Assembly: GCA_002751075.1 (NCBI GenBank)
Contig: NAOQ01000876.1
Span: 9,488 to 20,444, forward strand
Origin: Ichthyophonus hoferi
Taxonomy: Eukaryota; Opisthokonta; Ichthyosporea; Ichthyophonida; Ichthyophonidae
DNA: 10,957 nucleotides
Direction: 5' to 3'
In this document: positions 8,674-10,957 of the stretch, one piece after another
Layout: every line of letters begins with the position of its first letter
Numbering within the stretch: position 1 is the first letter of the stretch
The notes under the pieces: generated by a model
Databases searched by the model: none
What the model was told of the DNA's origin: nothing
Seen by the model: the letters and a program-made list of their open reading frames with translations, nothing else
Translations under genes and position numbers: made by a program

Positions 8674-10496
8674 ATGTCGTCTATGAAGGAGGAGATGGAG
8701 GAGTTGTTGGCTAGACAAAGACAGATTGAAGAGAACCTTGTCAACCTGGAAAAGCAGATTTATAACTTTGAGGGAAGGTGGGAAAGAGTGTTGTTGATAG
8801 ATCGAAAACATTTATTATACTAATTGCTTGTATATGAAAATTTTTATAGTTGGTATTATAGTAGATACAGTAAGTTGATGTATATATACAAAGACGTTGA
8901 AGCACTAGAAGTATATACAAAAAAAATATACCAATACCTGAGGTATATATTTATAAGGAGGAAGATGAAGAGGATGATGTAGGAAATAAAGAAATGGAGA
9001 GAGGAGGTGATTTACATAGAACAATAGAGAGACATGTCAATGTGTTTGATTTACGTCTGGTCCTGTTATTGATTATTAAAGTTATGATATCTATTACAGT
9101 TACCTAGAAGACACCCAGTTGTATGGCAACATCTTTCAGGGATTTGAGGGCTTCAGCAGTGGAAGGTGAATATAAGGATAGGATATGTAAATTATATAGA
9201 GTATGCTGTGGGGCTGGGATAATACTAACAATTATTATTGCCATTACTATTGATAATTTTCCTATTGCATACATACCACTTACATATTGATATCTTTATA
9301 CTCACCGTTTTTCTTTGAGCACCCCCTACAACTTACATCATACTTGTATCATTAATTGCCGGAAATTTCAATTTAGCCCACAGACCCCCTTTTTTAAAAT
9401 ATCTTTCATATCCCTCTTTCCTGTTCCATGTTTTACTCACTTCCTATATATTTAACTTCAAATAACTATGACCCATATCCAATCGTTTAAAAATAATGCC
9501 TTTGTAGGAGTATTGTAACATGTATGATTTTCCACCTATCATCAGTTCTGTTGATCGTAAGGGCCAACGAAAGTTCAAGGAATCCGAGCGACTCTTCTCT
9601 CTTTCTTCCGCGACATTCCAAAAGGTGTGATTTATAGGCAATCACACCCGAGTCTTTCATGTTACTCATGAGCTGTTACCAAACATTTCTCTCTCTCTCT
9701 CTCTCTCTCTCTATTTCTTTCTGATCCTCTTCCACACGCACCTACCCTGTTTTTCTCTCTCTTTATTTCTTTCTTTTACCTTTCTCCTCCCACTATGTTT
9801 ATTGCTATACCTAGCTAACAATACAGTTATAAACCAAGTGGAAATATACATGTTTTATTTGGATACTATATTACTATACTATACTGCGATACTATACTAT
9901 GATACTATACTATACTATATTATACTACCCTATACTATACTATACTATATTATACTACCCTATACTATACTATACTATATTATACTACCCTATACTATAC
10001 TATACTATACTATACTATACTACACTATATTATACTACCCTATACTATACTATACTAAACTATACTATACTATACTATACTACACGATACTATGCTATAC
10101 TATACTATACTATACTATGGTTATAGAAAGAAAGAGAAGGAAAGATAAACTATATAGAGGAAAATAGAGAGATAGAATGAGAGTATGTGTGCGTAGAGAT
10201 AGTCCAGTAGTAAGAATGATATACTTTATGACATGTTTGGGGGAAGTTATGGTGTCCTTATATAGTAATAGTGTCCTTATATAGTAGGGTGTAGTATGAA
10301 TCATGTACATTATCTTTTATCAGGGGAAAGGAAATATCTACCTATGTATTGATATTGATACATACATATATACATATACATATGCATATTCTCTTCCACC
10401 AGTCGAATGATCTCTCAGACTACAACAATGTCAAAGGTGAGCGCATAACGCCTTACTGCCTTTAATTAACCTGATTGTTTATTTACAGGCTTATAG
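8674..10496 (+). CDS. MEAF6: Eaf6/MEAF6, histone acetyltransferase complex subunit, five exons
   Basis: Exons are 8674-8777, 9100-9165, 9546-9624, 10403-10436 and probably 10489-10496. Donors are GTGGGA, GTGAAT, GTGTGA and GTGAGC, and all joins are in phase, giving about 96 residues. Exon 1 encodes a coiled coil ending NLEKQIYNFEG. Exon 2 starts YLEDTQLYGNIF, nearly identical to human MEAF6 YLEDTQMYGNII. Exon 3 holds RKFKESERLFSLSS, matching RKFKEAERLFSKSS. Eaf6 is a small shared subunit of NuA4/TIP60 and of NuA3, MOZ/MORF and HBO1 acetyltransferase complexes in the nucleus; it joins the scaffold through its coiled coil. GFEGF and FSLSSAT recall plant and yeast forms more than the vertebrate one, and the basic vertebrate C-terminal tail is absent. 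Exons 1-3 are secure. Exon 4 and the tiny exon 5 rest on splice signals only; if the last 52-base intron is retained, the protein ends at TAA 10463-10465 with about 103 residues. Confidence 0.9.
9166..9545 (+). other. Intron 2 of the Eaf6 gene
   Basis: A 380-base AT-rich intron bounded by GTGAAT and CTATCATCAG. Intron 1 (8778-9099) is 322 bases and ends CTATTACAG. Neither holds an RNA gene that I can support. Intron 1 contains a purine-rich acidic-looking open frame of about 57 codons that I take as chance. Confidence 0.6.
9689..9712. repeat. (CT)12 microsatellite in Eaf6 intron 3
   Basis: Twelve uninterrupted CT units lie about 65 bases past the exon 3 donor, followed by further pyrimidine-rich sequence to about 9790. 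Simple repeat. Confidence 0.85.
9862..10118. repeat. Pentanucleotide (ACTAT)n satellite with 30-bp higher-order repeat
   Basis: About 257 bases are built from ACTAT/TATAC pentamers inside Eaf6 intron 3. A 30-base higher-order unit, marked by TTATACTACCC, occurs three times in succession at 9901-9930, 9931-9960 and 9961-9990. The last two copies are identical and the first differs only at its first base. A partial fourth copy ends at 10040. The flanks are looser pentamers with single changes (GCGAT, ACACG, TATGC). The long open frames across it simply reflect the lack of stops in this repeat and are not genes. Confidence 0.9.
10252..10286. repeat. Short direct duplication GTGTCCTTATATAGTA
   Basis: Sixteen bases at 10252-10267 are repeated exactly at 10271-10286, a 19-base period, within intron 3 of the Eaf6 gene. 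This looks like a recent small tandem duplication. Confidence 0.85.
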
Positions 10497-10865
10497 ATAG
10501 ATAGAGAGAAAGAAAGGGATAAAAACAGAAAGAAAAAACGGGAGATTGAGTGAAAGAGAGAGATAGAGAGATAGAGAGAAACCTACATATATAGTTTTAT
10601 GTGATTGTATAGTTACTATACTCATCTACCTAAACATACGTAGTGTATACCTTCTTCCTCTCTATAATCACTAGTATTTTATTATGTCATTCATCCGTTC
10701 ACAACTCCCCTTATCTATCGACTTTATTGTCATGTTTTTACTGGACCTCTAATTTATTCTTTCGTTTTTACTGGCTATGTTGACTCTTGCTCTCTAGACA
10801 CATCTCCACGCGAATATAACTGTACGCAACTCACATAGTGGATGAAATACATATAATGATACTCA
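10497..10865. other. 3' flank of the Eaf6 gene with GA/GATA-rich repeat
   Basis: Non-coding sequence. Its first part (about 10494-10580) is purine-rich GATA/GAGA/GAAA simple repeat and overlaps the presumed 3' UTR. The rest is AT-rich with pyrimidine stretches. No AATAAA is found close to the stop, so the transcript end is not defined. Confidence 0.5.
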
Positions 10866-10867
10866 CG

Positions 10868-10913
10868 ATAATAATAATAATAATAATAATAATAGTAATA
10901 ATACTACTAATAC

Positions 10914-10957
<44 letters not shown>
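10868..10957. repeat. (AAT)n microsatellite, truncated by the window end
   Basis: An almost continuous AAT trinucleotide array of about 90 bases, with interruptions (AGT, ACT) near 10894-10912. It continues to the last base, so its full length is unknown. Confidence 0.9.

Noticed and set aside
8913-9104. Acidic open frame of about 57 codons in Eaf6 intron 1 (contains KEEDEEDDVGNKEMERGG)
   Set aside because: It has no convincing start or splice sites. Exons 1 and 2 join in phase without it and reproduce the family sequence exactly at the junction (FEG-S-YLEDT).
9802-10167. Two overlapping Tyr/Leu/Ile-rich open frames
   Set aside because: They are translations of the ACTAT pentamer satellite, which happens to lack stops in these frames; they are not genes.
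9166-10402. Direct joining of Eaf6 exon 2 to the exon at 10403
   Set aside because: The phase also allows this join, but it would skip 9546-9624, which encodes the conserved RKFKESERLFSLSS block. The join through exon 3 is therefore preferred as the main form.

Overview
This is an AT-rich eukaryotic nuclear segment: spliced genes with GT-AG introns, standard code, many simple repeats, no operon signals. Gene content is opisthokont-like (an Eaf6/MEAF6 subunit and an Rsa3-domain protein). The metazoan-style splice sites and abundant microsatellites make an early-branching animal such as a sponge my best guess. That is inference; nothing in the window names the organism.

Layout. (1) 1-583: AT-rich upstream region. 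(2) 584-2197 (+): an intronless 537-residue amino-acid permease of the AAAP family. It looks most like the plant lysine/histidine transporter (LHT) branch and carries a long hydrophilic N-terminal tail. (3) 2198-4767: about 2.6 kb between convergent genes. It has no convincing CDS, but a compact promoter-like cluster sits at 4432-4548 (CRE, CCAAT, forkhead-type sites, TATA box, AP-1 site). (4) 4768-7710 (-): a six-exon gene whose exons join in phase to 372 residues. It has a basic/acidic low-complexity N-terminus with three EPELP motifs, a helical middle, and a C-terminus resembling the yeast ribosome-assembly factor Rsa3. (5) 7711-8673: a 963-bp divergent intergenic region holding about ten copies of a 24-bp GATCATAGATTAAT-like unit. 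(6) 8674-10496 (+): a five-exon Eaf6/MEAF6 gene (about 96 residues). A pentanucleotide/30-bp satellite lies in intron 3. (7) 10497-10957: GA/GATA-rich sequence, then an AAT microsatellite running to the window end.

The two spliced genes are head to head and serve growth-linked nuclear processes (60S subunit assembly and histone acetylation), so a shared promoter is plausible. The permease is transcribed toward the Rsa3-like gene and has no visible functional link to it. All exon joins were worked out by hand from splice consensus, phase and family similarity recalled from memory; no database search was run. I found no virus-derived element, CRISPR array, rRNA or tRNA.
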